This document shows, in pieces, positions 25,201 to 38,399 of a DNA stretch of 64,000 bases. Position 1 is the first letter of the stretch, and each line of letters begins with the position of its first letter. The DNA is taken from contig OY718806.1 of NCBI GenBank assembly GCA_963070105.1, forward strand, positions 2,250,865 to 2,314,864, given 5' to 3'. The notes beneath the pieces were generated by a model. That model was given only the letters and a program-made list of their open reading frames with translations, was not told the origin of the DNA and did not search any database. The position numbers and the translations under genes were made by a program. This DNA is from Litomosoides sigmodontis (lineage: Eukaryota; Nematoda; Chromadorea; Rhabditida; Onchocercidae).

Positions 25201-28200
25201 TTTTATTTGCTCCCTCATCTGTCTTTCTCCTTCTTCATTTCATTTACCTCTTCACATCGTATAAATGCATGAATAAATTCCTTAAATTTCTTTTTTTTCT
25301 TCTAATAATTTAAATTCAAAATTTTTTTTAAAATAATAAAAAGTTTAATAAGACATTTTATTAAACAAAACATACGTTGTTTCTTTTTTTCTTTACAATT
25401 CCATTAACAAAGTTATTTCAAAAATTGTGGTGCTACACTGAATTAATTCCCTTCCTCCTTTCTTTTTTTCCCATTGTCTAATAATTTTTTCATTTCCTTT
25501 TTTTTGTCAAAAAAGAAATTTTTTTCGCGCAAAATTGAAGGTAAATTTGGTGCTATATCAAAGTTCCACTTTTCGTTTGAGAGAGAGAGAGGGAGAGAGA
25601 AAGAGTGAAAGTATTGTTTCAAATTGATATGAGTATGAAATTTTTTAGAGAAATGAATTAAATCCAAATGCAAGAGTGAAAGTAATGATCGGTGTTACAT
25701 TTTGATTACAATGTTAAAATTTTTTGAAAATACTTCATGCCTTTTGTTTTTGTGAGAGTTGTACTGAGAAGCAAAATTGTGTACATTGACCTCTTTGCTT
25801 TTATTCTAATATTTAAAAATTTTTTTTAGAAAATCCTGAACTTTCCTCCTTTCATTTGCCAGTATTCCTGTAACTTACTTGTAGCGCGATAAATTGCTTA
25901 TATAAATATACTTATATGCTCCAATGTTTATACAAAATTTTCAAAAAAAAAAATTTCATATAAAGTAAAAATTTTGACAATTTCTACCACAAATACGTTT
26001 GTGTATATGTTTTTAGTATACTATTGGTTAGTTCTAATTTATATTTTGTAGCTTGCTTATATTAGTTAATTAAATTTATTAAAAAAAGTTTTTTTTTTGA
26101 TATAATTAATTTTTCTGACTTTCATTATACGCTAATGTGCTACATTAAAGTCCTGTATGGTGCGATTAGATCTGTTAAGTTCAGATAGATGAAATGTTTG
26201 TTTTCAATGAATTATCCTTCAGTATTTTCATTCTCATAAAATAGGAATGACGGAGTCGGAAGAAATTCATTGTCTAATGATAGAGTTACCTGCATATCTC
26301 AATGAACACTTTTGCTCATTTAATCAAAATTTAAGTAATAATTAAATTTCAATAATATGTCGGAATTAAACAAATTAACTAATTCATAATTTAGTCTCTA
26401 TTATATATCAAAGAAATCTATTTATTTCGTTTCAATCATCGCTCATTTCCAATTTAAAATACTTTAAAAAAAAAATTATAAAGAAGCGGATAGGGTGTTG
26501 TCTTTTATTACAAGTGTTCCATACTGACCATTTGTAAATAACAATGCGATCAGAATGGATAGGTGCTACCCTCTGTAAAATGATGCAACGAAGAAGCAAT
26601 GATTAGAATGTAAGTGATTGGTCAGGAAAAGAGCGGGTTTTGGTCGTTGCAATCAATTCCTCTCTCGTTAATAGGGGTATATATCGAATTTTAAATATAT
26701 TTTGAAACTTGTTCTACGGCAAGAAAATACCCTTCTAACAAACAAAAAATAATCGATTTTCCATTTCGAGGGTAATGACTCCTACCACCCATGCAATTTC
26801 TTCATTTTAATTCTTAATTTTTTCTTTTCAATCAAATATCTTCAGTTGTTGCTCCTCTACTTAACTTTTTTTTTTTTGTTATTTTTGCAATTTCTTTTAC
26901 AGAATTGATGATTAATTAGTTAGAAGGCAACTTTCCTATCATGATGACCTAAATGATCTCACCACAACTCGTTCAAACTTGTACCGCTTATCATCATTAG
27001 AATCATTTTTACAGTCTTCCATTTTGTGATTGCCAGTACCATTCTTCATTTCCTTCTCCCTCTCTCTCTCTCTCTCTCTCTTTCAGGTAATTAAAGTGAT
27101 TTTAAAAACACTGTGATGTTTTTCGAAATTTTCTAAATATAAAATGTAAAACTATCAAAACCAACCAGTAACTATTTCATGCATTAGATTTGTAAGTGAT
27201 AGGAAGATTACATCTGATAAGCAAGTGATAGCAAAATCTTATCATCGGCTTTAAAACTGAATAAAATTTAATAATCAGACAAAATGCTTATAGCAAATAT
27301 TTGCATAGTATTTTTGGATCAGCTCATTTCAAGCTACAACTTGAAATCTTTTCAAATTTATTTCATTTTAAAATAAATTAGTTGTAGATGAAAGATGAAA
27401 TTAAATTTAGACAGACTACTAATAGCACTGCCGAAAAAACGTTCACATTTAGGATTGCTTGCAGTAATTTCGGCTAGTCAATTTTTTGCTGGATGACGAC
27501 AGTTGAAAGTACCTGTTGCTTTCCTCATCTCATTCCACTTCCACTTTCAATTTATTCTTTCCTTCCTTGCAACAACGACACCAATCTGATCGAATCTCCA
27601 CCACTCATTCACATCTTTCCTCCTCAAAAAATAAAAAAAAAATAAAAATGCTAAAAAAACAGCTCTCTGATGATATTACTTTTTTATATCAGTAATTTTT
27701 ACATAAATAGCAATAATAGTTGCAGAATAATTCGTCCATTACTTATTATTTACTATTCATTTACTTATTTTATTCGTTGCATTTTAGAACTGATTTAAAT
27801 ATTTTTGTATAAATTTCAAAATTTCCTACGTAGTATTTTTATAAATTTGAAATTTTTATAATAAATAAAAAAACGAATTGTTCCATTTTGTTTTTTTTTT
27901 TGCTACAGTGCCATAGAATTTGTAATGTCAACGAGGTAAATTGAATAGAAAGGTGTATTTTGAAAAAAAAAAAGAATTTTTTTTTCATATTACAGGTTAA
28001 CAATATAGTATCCATTGTTGAAAAGGTGACACCTTTGAGTAACAACGATAAATCGTGGTGGAAAGCGAAATTAGCAGTTGCAAAAAACACAAACGGCAAA
28101 ATTATTCTTGGCAAAAAATTTGAGGTATTTTTAAGGATTTGCAACAATTTTGTAACTTTCAAAAGTTTACCCATACATCTTTTCAAAAGGTTGCTAATTG

Positions 28201-31200
28201 CAGCAAATTAATTAGTTGCATAACTGGGAAGTGATGATCCTGAGAAGGCACGGGATGTGGGAAAAGTTTTTCCTAAATTGCTAAAATTTATTAGCAATAA
28301 ATGTTTATGACATGACCATACTGTTAGCATACTTTTAGATTGGTACATATTATCGTTCTGCGATCAATTCGAATTTTGCGAGAGCTTTTTTTTTTCTTTC
28401 ATAGAATTGTTATGTGAATTTTAATCTAATCTAACGAAGGCGTTTATGTGTAGCAAATGAGCACGAGTGATAGCATTAAGTATGCTTAAGTGCTTGAGCA
28501 TTTCATTAATGAAACAGCATGTGCTCAATCACTGACGCCACTACGTCTAAGATATTTTAGATTGGATTATTTCCGAGTGAGTGGGCCAAAATATTCGACG
28601 ATAAGGGAGAACCAGCAACTGACCAACAATTATTTTCCACAAAAAAAGACACAATTACCACTTCTACCAATGGTCACACTTTCCTGAAACCAATCGTAAA
28701 CTTGGCGCAACCGTCCAAGAAATCAACAGGATCGCATCCACCGCGACGGGATCGCTCCATAGTTCGAACGCTTTTGCGACGACATGCGGACCGACAAACT
28801 CCGCTTGTCTTCGGGACAGATCTTGTTGAATATTTGCAGAAAACCGGTGAAGATGGTTGGTTTATAATCCTCGGAATTTTGAATTCGATTCTGTGCTGAG
28901 CGCTTCCGATGATACATATCATTGTTGTTTGATGCTGATGAATTATCTAGTAAACCTTCTCAATTAATCCATCAGCTAATTACGCTATTGATGGCTAATT
29001 TAATCTGATAAAAAATTATTGCTGATATTTTTATGCTTTCAACTATGATTACGATTACAAATAAATTGTAGCGTATTTTTTGAAGTTGTATGTTATGATG
29101 ACTTGTGGGTTATGAAATTATTGAAATTGTAGCATATTTTACATTCCAAAAAACGTGCTGATCATCGAGCACCTCAATTCTAAACTAAATTTTTATCAAA
29201 ATTTCACTTACACTTAACGCGAAGAAATGGTGAGTGTGAAATTTATTAATTTACATGAATTAAACATCTGTTAGATTTTATTTTTACAGTTCCATTAATA
29301 TTGAAAAAATGTGTGGAAGTGATCGAAATGCATGGTATTGTAACTGGCGTTTATCGCCAATGTGGCATACAATCAAATATACAAAAACTCAGGTTATTTA
29401 ATTTTCCATGTTCTTTTTGTTTTCCTTTATAAATCCTTCATTTTAACTGATCATTTTTCCTCTCACATTTTCTAAACTTACCAAACGCAGCGCTCAGTTT
29501 TCAGTCGTTGATTGTAGTAGTGCTCGTTTTAGGAACGGCTTCGATTCAGGTCATTTGCCGGATTTATGTGATGAAGCGATCCTGAAAGACATTCATTCTG
29601 TTTCATCACTTCTGAAGCAGTATTTTCGTCAGCTACCAAATCCGCTGTTCACATTTGAACTTTATCCGGAGTTTATAGTAAGTTAGATCTAACTAGAGTG
29701 AGTGGAAATGTGCTAGAATATTTTTGCTTTTATTGTAAGTGAATCTCACAGCTTCTGTACTTCTTACCTGTTGGAAGTGGTAGATGATGGTTTGATTGTT
29801 GGAGAGTGGTTTAAATTAAATCACTTTGACAAAAATTTTCCACTTTACACTATTTCAATCATGCAACACTGCATAATTTGTGAAAGTTCATCTCAGTGAA
29901 ATTTTAAGGTTAATTACTATTGTTTAATGAACACCTGGCTAATAGCAAAAGTGATATTGCAGGGTGCATATGAAAGAACTGATGAAGAGCAAGTTGACCG
30001 ATTTAAAGATGTCATTGGAAGGTTGCCACGTGAACATTACAGGTAAATATTATGTATGAAAGATCACATCATTCAAATAAGCCATCCATTTTTGGGTGGC
30101 AAAAATGTAGGACACGTAACATGAATGGTATTTTAGTAAGCAAATGCGTACGTAATATTAGTTTTATTGGGCTGTGATTGCATAGAAAACGTTAACGCAT
30201 AAATTTATCTGACAATTTATATGCTTGTATTTTTTTTTGTTAAATTAAAAATTTCATTTCGTCCATTAGATGATTGATTGCCTGTGTTCTTCTAATTTCT
30301 AGGACAGCAAAATATTTGATCCGTCATCTGACCAAATTATGCCAATGTACGCATTTAACGGATATGAACTCCAAAAATCTTGCAATTGTGTGGGCTCCAA
30401 ACTTATTCAGGTTTCCAATTTACTGCAATTTCCTCTCCCTTTCTCTCTACGCATTTACATTCCTTTAACTATTCGCACTTGAAAACGATTCCGTTTTTTT
30501 TTTTTGAGTTTTTGAAGCTTTCACTTCCTAAATTAATATTTCAGGTGTCCACCGTGTACTGATGATGATTCCGGTGGCAGTGATTCGTCACTTTTGCAGG
30601 GTCTCAATGCGCAAACCGGTCTTTGTAATTATATACTTGCCCACTCAGTTTACCTATTCTCACTTGAAAACGATTCCCTTTCACTACCACAAAGTTTGTT
30701 TACAATATTATTCAGATTTTTCCATAAATTATTTCAACCTATCAATAGTAGCCTAAAATATAGTGTGCTACGCTAAACTTTTCAAAAATTCATGTAAATA
30801 AGCATGAAACTTGAAATAATCACCTTAAATTGAATTATTATTAATTTTCATTACTCTCTCTCTCCTATTCTATTATATATGTACGATTCTAATTCTCATA
30901 TAACATTTGCTAATTTAGTGTGAAACTTCCTTTCTATTTAGATGCAATAAACGGATCATCGTTATCATCCTGTAGCGGTGGTACCCTGTCGCCGGACTTG
31001 GACCGTCGTCGTTTGATTGATGTCAATAGTGGACCTGCAACACTGCCAACATTTCATACTGTTATCGAAAGACCACGACACAGGTTGGTGGAATGCTGCT
31101 TTCAAGTAATACTAAGAGGAATGGATATGTGCTACTTACGCTGAGTCAGTCTAAGGTCAAAGATTCAAATTTAGGTTAGTATTTCAAATTTCAGACTTTC

Positions 31201-33094
31201 AACTGAAGGTTGTTCAAAATACGGAGAAAAAGTAATCTTCAAGAATGGCAATTAATGTCCAGTATGATTTCTGTGCTTGCTTTCCAATGTAATGTCGATC
31301 TTGTCAGGCTTTGAGAATGAGACATAAATTAATTCGAAATGCAGAGAAACAAGTGTGCATCCCGGTGGCAAATGGCGACGCATGTTGCGTGGTCCATCGA
31401 TGGATAATGCATTTGCTAGCTTACGTACACGATGGAAAAAACGTGGAGAAGCGTATTTGGAAAGTGATAATTCGGCTAACAGTGTGAAATGGCGAAGGTA
31501 CAATGTGTAATATATTTTACGCTCTATATAACACATAATTAAATTTTAATATTTTAGAAAATTATTGCACAGAGTATTATCTTCAGGAGTCCATCAGATG
31601 TGCGAGCATCACTTCGTGCTGCACGTAGTGCATCGCTAATTTCATTCGTTACAAGAAGTGTTGAGGAATTCCGCAATGGTGTTTTACGAAGTTGGCGACA
31701 TTGCGCTCCAGCATTACGTGATGAATCTATGACAAGTGCCACGGATGATAAACGACATTCGACAGCAACAGCAGTTGCAACAGAACTTGTAAGGCGTCGA
31801 GGCTTGGCAAGTTTTCTGGCTAACGATCAGCAACCATCAACAGTAAGCAATTATTGATTTTGAAAATTTTCAAATTTTTTAAAATTATTGCAAAGCTATG
31901 TTGCAAAATTATATTTCACTGAGCGAGAAAAGAAACATTCCGTCATTTTTTGAAAAATTTTTTTGAATCATTAAGCTGTTTTGCAAACGGCATTGCTGTT
32001 ATAAAAGCATCAAACGTGCTATCACAGTAGGCAGAAGTTAGAGAAAAAAAATCAGATTTTTTTTTCTTCATAAAGACTTCAAGCAGTCTAGTTCAAAATC
32101 CTTTCCGATTTTTAAATCGCACTCAAGTGTTCTAAATGCGATCACAAACATTCATCATATGTTTCAGTCAACGGATACTAAATTAGAATCAAGTGTGAGA
32201 GGCAGTATTCCGGAAGCATTTTCATTAGACACGAGTGATTCTGGTAATAGTCGACCGCCCTCAATTGTTCGGTGCCTTTTTGTTTCCCAGTTTTAATTAT
32301 TAATTTTGAACAAAAAGTGTTTTATATCTTTCTGCGTAAAAAAAAAGGAAAAACAAAAGGATATTATTAAGTCCGATTTTACTATGCTTTAGAAATGATT
32401 GTATCGATGATAGCAGAAGTTTATCATCTGATAGCTATCGCTTTTTTGGTTTCTACGAGGACGGGCAGCAACCGGAGGATGAAGCAAGTTTGGCAGACGT
32501 GAAGCAGACATGGATGAAACGACGTGGTGCAAACGTTAAATTAGAACATAGCTCACGTGTCGCTTTTAATACAACGGATGCAACGAGAAGCAAAAAAAAA
32601 TTATCGAAAAATGGGATTGCCAGTAGTGATTCACGATCATCTTCAACCGGTCAATGGTCCGATGTAGCTGTGGCCAGGAGTAGCAGCAGCATAAGCAGCA
32701 GTAATAGTAGTAGTAGCAGTAGTGGTAGCAGTGGTAGTAGTAGCAGCACTGGCTCACTACACAACGATTGTAGTCGATATGATAATGTTCCAATAGGTTT
32801 GCTTAACAAAACTTTTCGTAGATTAATGGTTTGGAGCACGAATTGATGATGATTAGAATGCATTAATCAAGTTTTTTATAAAATTTAAAAATTTTACAAC
32901 TTTTAATAAATTTGTAATAATCTAAATTGTAGCAAAAATTTAGATTTTACTTACTTTTACGACTTCCATTAGTTACAGGTACAGGTGAGGATGCTGGTGG
33001 TGGACGTTACGTCGACACGCCGTTATCATTTTATGATTTACCACAAAATAATGTGAAACCTATCCGATCAAATGTTCAGTTGTACTTTTTATAA
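22243..33094 (+). CDS. PX-SH3-RhoGAP protein of the ARHGAP32/33 family, 17 resolved exons, at least 949 aa, 5' end unresolved
   Basis: GTPase-activating protein for Rho-type GTPases at membranes and the cytoskeleton. Exons: 22243-22430, 23101-23247, 23726-23942, 24394-24507, 27996-28124, 28561-28855, 29290-29392, 29533-29677, 29963-30042, 30303-30410, 30545-30693, 30942-31083, 31345-31497, 31587-31842, 32168-32271, 32393-32796, 32979-33094; all phases agree. The PX-like domain starts at [16 protein letters not shown] and includes the KRSIDEL segment. An SH3 follows, from [16 protein letters not shown] through [11 protein letters not shown] to GLFPSEWAK. The RhoGAP domain starts near [16 protein letters not shown], has the arginine finger in GVYRQCG and ends around [13 protein letters not shown]. 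Downstream, [17 protein letters not shown] and SRYDNVP match conserved tail blocks of ARHGAP32/33. A serine-rich stretch lies in exon 16. The first exon has no ATG, so the start is upstream. The donor of exon 11 (30693) is the least certain junction. Confidence 0.9.
27059..27082. repeat. (CT)n tract in a RhoGAP intron
   Basis: Runs directly into TTTCAG|GTAA. It resembles a pyrimidine tract plus acceptor, but no open exon follows. Confidence 0.85.
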
Positions 33095-34680
33095 ATGCAA
33101 TTATGTTATTTGAAATCGATCATTATTGTTTTGTTTCGGAAAAATATAAATGAATTATTTATTCAACTTGCCTCTCCGCTCCAACTACATTACACTCATT
33201 GAGTGTTGATCGAACGCATGAAATGAAATTGCCTGCAATTAATAGCGAATATGCATGCATTAAAAAATGACTAAATGCTTTAGTGCTAAATCATTCAATT
33301 CAACATTTTTCACATTTAAGTTCAATCAAAAAATGCCGTTTATTTGTTTTTTGAAATAAAATCGAATTGAAACGGTTAATTTGAATAATGCAGTAAAATA
33401 ATTTCATCATTTTCAGGTAATCTAAAAAAGAACGAAGGATACAATCAATGTTTTGCAAAATTTTTAAAAATTTTAGCATATGTAAGCTAAAAACATGTGC
33501 ACTTTTACAGTATGTATTTTGCGCACTCTTCAAATTACCTCCATCTTCTTTTAGCTAATTGAAAGAATCGTTCACAGCTTTTCGTCCTTTTGATTTTTTG
33601 AGAATTTTCAACCGAAGGAACCCTCGATAAAATTTCTACTTCAGTTCGATGTTAGCACAATGTTTTCCTTATTGTTTAGCTATAACTGTACTCAATGTGA
33701 AATTAACGCAACGAAGAATGTTGTAATTAAGAAAGCAACTGTGAAAGAATCAAAATATTCTCCCTCTCTCTCTTTTTCTTATCAGTTTTCATTCTATTTT
33801 TTCAATTAGCACTAAACGTTTAAGTTTAACACAGATGAGTGAGGAAAAATACAGGTAGATGAGGTAGTTGAAATGTTTCAAAAATTTGAAAAATAGTAGA
33901 ATACAAAGGAGAATATAGGGAATCTACGTGTGCAGCAGTATTACATCGTTTCTTCAAATATGTCGTTTGTTTTTTCGTTGGTTTTTTTTTAAATTTTATT
34001 CCTTCCATCAATTATTGTCGGCACTTACCCCCTCGTAAGCTTTACTCTGTTCATTTGTTCACTACACACAGCTCACACTACCTTTAAATTGCATTTTAAT
34101 AATTAATGTATGCTAGAAAAATGAAAATAAAAATGTCACTTCATTTAGATAGTTTCATTATACAAAAAAAAAAAAACACTTACTGTTAGCCGCAGCATTT
34201 AACGCATAGGATGTTTCCAAATTGTTAATTACATTGAATCAATCGTAGGAATGAATTCACATCAATCATAAAAAGAGGTCAAATTTACGGAAAAGGTGAG
34301 AAAGGTTAGGTTGAGTGAAATAAATGGAAGGATAAGTTACACTAAAAAGCGTTCACTCATTTACAAATCAATTCGTTTTCTATTTTTCCACTCTATTTCC
34401 TTCTCTAAACGAAAAAGTTAATTACTAGCAAAAATTGTGAATATTGAAAAAAAAATTGGAAATTAAATTATTTAACAAAATTAAATAATTGTCAATTCGA
34501 TTCCTATACTTCTCAGCAAAGCTATTGGATGGTTACTGGTTAAATCGCATGTATGATTCAACAATGAATGATAACGCAGTAGGACTTAGTGCTTCTACTT
34601 CTTTCTTCACTAATATCTGAGCCTTTCAAATTCCTTCTGTTATTTATTTGAACCTTAAAGTTATCATTTTTACCAAACAG

Positions 34681-34825
34681 CTCATTTACTGATACTGTCA
34701 GAGATGTGAGTTACTGAACGACTGCCAATGCTATCACTCACTGACTCATTCATCCGTAAATTCAGCTCAGATCATCCAAAAACACTTCAGTCTCATCTTC
34801 CATCACGGAGAACGCAACGAATTGA
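34681..34825 (+). other. Candidate alternative 3' exons of the RhoGAP gene
   Basis: Two short segments, 34681-34705 (after AAACAG, before GTGAGT) and 34766-34825 (after TTCAG, ending TGA). If the last RhoGAP exon used an internal donor (CA|GTTGTA, near 33079), the phases would join and give a tail containing SFTDTVRDLRSSKNTS and SSSITENATN. A second reading frame of the same place (from 34771) gives SRRTQRIDGAAVIPSGGIWC before its own stop. Both are plausible and neither is proven. Confidence 0.25.
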
Positions 34826-34888
34826 TGGCGCTGCTGTTATCCCATCTGGTGGTATCTGGTGTGTAAAATCCTTCCATCAAGAATAATG

Positions 34889-34990
34889 CAACACACACAC
34901 ACACACACTCACTCACACACATACAAACACACACACACACTTACTCACACATACATACACACACTCACACATACACACACACACACACAT
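34889..34990. repeat. Imperfect (CA)n repeat
   Basis: About 100 bp of CA units with CTCA and CATA variants. Confidence 0.95.
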
Positions 34991-35009
34991 GGACAAAACG
35001 GAAACGTTA

Positions 35010-35057
<48 letters not shown>

Positions 35058-35068
35058 TAGTAGTAGCT
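35010..35068. repeat. (CAG)n/(TAG)n trinucleotide repeat
   Basis: AGC units change abruptly to AGT units at about 35041. The TAG phase breaks any poly-Gln frame. Confidence 0.95.
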
Positions 35069-35248
35069 GCTGCCACTGCTGTAGTAGTTGTTGGCCAGGT
35101 CATATGGCTTAATTGCTAACTTATTGATTGTGGACATTCGCTACACCCCGTTCTTTCCCCCAATGAAAATATGTATACCATCATGAAAGGGATAAATGAA
35201 GAAATAAGATTAGCGAGAAGGATTCGATGTGCTCCGTTTTTTTTCTGC

Positions 35249-35284
35249 TTCCTCTTCCTCTTCCTCTTCCTCTTCCTCTTCCTC
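35249..35284. repeat. (TTCCTC)n hexanucleotide repeat
   Basis: Six tandem CTTCCT-type units. Confidence 0.95.
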
Positions 35285-35713
35285 AGTAAATCTGTCTCTT
35301 TCTCTCCTCTCTTTCATCTCGTCTCTCTTTTTTTTCCGCTCTTTTGCTATAGGAAGAAGAAGAATGAGAGAGAGAGAGAGAGAGTATTTAAATCTACAGA
35401 AAAAGTTATTTGAATTTTACGACAAGGTTACGATGAACTTTAGGGCAAACTGATCAATTAGTCATCTTCTGACGTCACCTTCCAGGACTTTTTGATAGAA
35501 TGGAACAGCTGAGTAATCGCGTTTTTCATTTCTTTTTAATTCTATTTCTATTCTATTTCATTCCAGTGCGTCCTGCTCCATCCCACTTCATCTTACTCTA
35601 TTCCATTTTCATTCTACATTCTATTCCATCATAATTTACAAAAAAAATCAATTGTAGTTCATGGATATTTGTGCTTAGAAAGAACCCTCCGTCCCTCCTT
35701 CTACTGTTCCACT

Positions 35714-35828
35714 TCCTCCTCCTCCTCCACCTCCTCCTTCACCTCCACCTCCACCTCCACCTCCACCTCCACCTCCACCTTCTTCACCTCCTCCACCCCC
35801 TCCTCCTCCTCCTCCTCCTCCTCCTCCT
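35714..35828. repeat. (CTCCAC)n / (CCT)n repeat
   Basis: CCTCCT units change to CACCTC hexamers and then back to pure CCT. The plus frame is a Thr/Ser low-complexity string with no splice context, so I treat it as noncoding. Confidence 0.95.
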
Positions 35829-38357
35829 TTTACCCCTATAAGTCACTCTTTGCCTATCTCATTAACCAATCGTTCGGCTTGCAACAAACACCTGTGGTTT
35901 ACGAACTAAATGACTTTTGTCAACTTTTCAAATCATTTCTGTTCCGTTCCACTGCACTCCACCTTCTTTCTTTTCAATTCTATTCCATTCCATTTTTTTT
36001 AGTGTGAATTGATTGAAATTTATCCAACACTAATACTGCTACTTACTGTTTATATATTTCACGTACGCTGATGCACATACGTGTTACGTGATCAGTTATT
36101 TTTTTGCAGCCTTATTAAACGAAAACGATTAGCGTTTCACGTATTATTTAACCTATTTTTTCCAATGGGAGGGGAGCGGGATAGTGAATTATGATATAAT
36201 TTCACTATTTAAATTAGGTAATATTGTTATTTTGCTTTGTCCTCTTTGTTGTTGTATTTATTTCACGTAGTTTACCGTTCGCTTCATATCAGCAGAAAAT
36301 GATAGCTAGAGGAAATGTGAAATTTGAGGACGCTGGAAATCTCATGTCATCTGTTTATAATTTTTTAATAGATAAAATTGCAATTTTTTGTTTTTTTTTG
36401 GACTGGTAAATAACAGTGAGCATATATGATTTCATAATTTATTATTTGTAGCTTTGCTCCTTCTTATTATAAACTTACTTTCGTTTTCATTCTAATGCGA
36501 TGAAAATGATTGACAACTAGAGGAGCAATGTAAAATTTTTTTTGATTGATTTTAATCTTTCTCACAATTATAAATGACAAAAGCCGCAAATAATACTCGT
36601 CCAAATTAAGTCATCAACTCGTTGCCATCATTCGCTTTCCAGTCTTTTATGTGACCAATAATTTCCGAGTGTAATTTAACACTGCAAGAAATTGTTAGTG
36701 TTCTGTAAAGTAGAAATTTTTAATTCATTTTTGCATGTTAGTATTTAAAATAAAATTGAAATTAGCTTTATATTGATGTGTTGTTGGCAGAGCAATGAAA
36801 GGGATAGAAGTGATAAGTATGTAATGCTTTGATTTGAATTTTTTCGACATTGCAATCACTCATGGAACACTTCCTAAAAAGATCGAGTGTCGTAGAATTT
36901 GTTACATCAAATAATTTCGAAGGATTCAGGCGACACTTAATCTACTGAATCTTTCTGATCAGCTAAACCACTCAGCACCTTCTTTTGATTCATGGAACAA
37001 TGGAAATGAATGCAAAATGACAACAGAGCTAAAACATATGAATTTTCTCATTTGTGTCGTATAGTTTGAACGGATTCAGAAGACCTCATTTAATCCTCTG
37101 AATTCTCTGTTTATTTTTTTTTCTTTGTAGAAAAAAGGGAATTGTTTTTCATTTATCTACAGAAGTAGGAATTACTCGCAAATAATTTTACACAATTGAA
37201 GAGAAAGTTTTCATCCGTTCTCTTCTTCATTCTCTCGCTCTCCCACTCTCACTCACTCTAACGGAGTTGTTACAACGATTTACCACAATTGTCACATACG
37301 TGAAAAAAAAATTGCGAGAAGTTCGGCAATGTATCATCCATTCAGCTGCATTTCTTGTTGGGTATATTTTTCAACATTAAATTCAAATATTTATTGTTAT
37401 TAATTTTGCAATGAATTGATTCATTTTCATTTCTTCGAGATGATAGCAAATTGTGTCAACAATTTCACAAATGAAAAAAAATCAACGATGCATCCATGCA
37501 TTCCATAGAACAAGGAATTTGATCGATTTTTGTTTTTTTTTTCTCAACTATTTGTTTACATTGTGGTTATCATTGCAATTAATTGCCTTTGTATGTACGT
37601 GTTTTAATTCGTTCTTCAGCTTGTTTATATTGTTGTAGTTCCAAGCATTAGTTTAAAAATTAGATTAACCACGTGCAGTAACACGTATTGCTATCACAAT
37701 TAGCATTAATTATTCAACGGGAAAAGAGGGAAGGGAAAAAGAAAAAAAACAGGTAAATTGCAAATACAAGTAGTAGTTTATAGATTTAGAAAAATATAAA
37801 GCGGGATTTTGTGAGGAAATATTGAAGAAATTTAATGGCTGGTTTATATTGTTCAATTATATCTGTTCAATTCAACTATCTGATGTATTTCGCATTTATG
37901 AGAATTTCATATATATATTAATTTATAAATGTCTACAAAATTAAAATTCATAGAAATTTGAATCATTGGTAATTGCTCGTGAGTAATTTATGAATTCTGC
38001 ATTAGTCTTTTTTTTTATTTTACTTTCATAGATGTCATATTATTCTCAATTCATCGTAATATACATTGGTTTAAATTTTAGTTTACATAAGTAAATAATT
38101 GGTGGATTTTTTGTTTTTTTCATCTCGTCTTCCTCTATCTACTTCGAATCAATCTGTAGCGGGAAAGAAAAAAAGGAATGATTTTTTTTTTTGATTTGTA
38201 TATATTTTTCACTGTGATATGATGTCGTCATCTGATCTAAGCAAGCAATAGACTTTTTTTTTGATTACTTTTTTTTGATTACTTTTGACTACTCTTTTTT
38301 TTGATTACAACGATCTTGTGGTTGATCATTATCAGACAGTTCTCCCTCACCTCTCCT

Positions 38358-38399
38358 CTCTCCCTCTCTCTCTCTCTCTCTCTGTATGTGTGTGTGTGT
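38358..38399. repeat. (CT)n followed by (TG)n
   Basis: A CT run of about 25 bp is followed by TATGTGTGTGTGTG. It is intergenic. Confidence 0.9.

Noticed and set aside
28674..28922. Minus-strand frames over 28.7-28.9 kb
   Set aside because: The plus strand is a confirmed RhoGAP exon (28561-28855); the minus frames are its shadow.
32566..32863. Minus-strand Tyr/Cys and Leu-rich frames
   Set aside because: Antisense shadows of the serine repeat in RhoGAP exon 32393-32796.
34859..35137. Open frames across the CA and CAG repeats on both strands
   Set aside because: Repeat translation only. The left end overlaps the candidate RhoGAP 3' exon, but in another frame.
35669..36007. 112-aa plus-strand open frame rich in Ser and Thr
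   Set aside because: It is a translation of the CTCCAC/CCT repeat and its pyrimidine-rich flanks.
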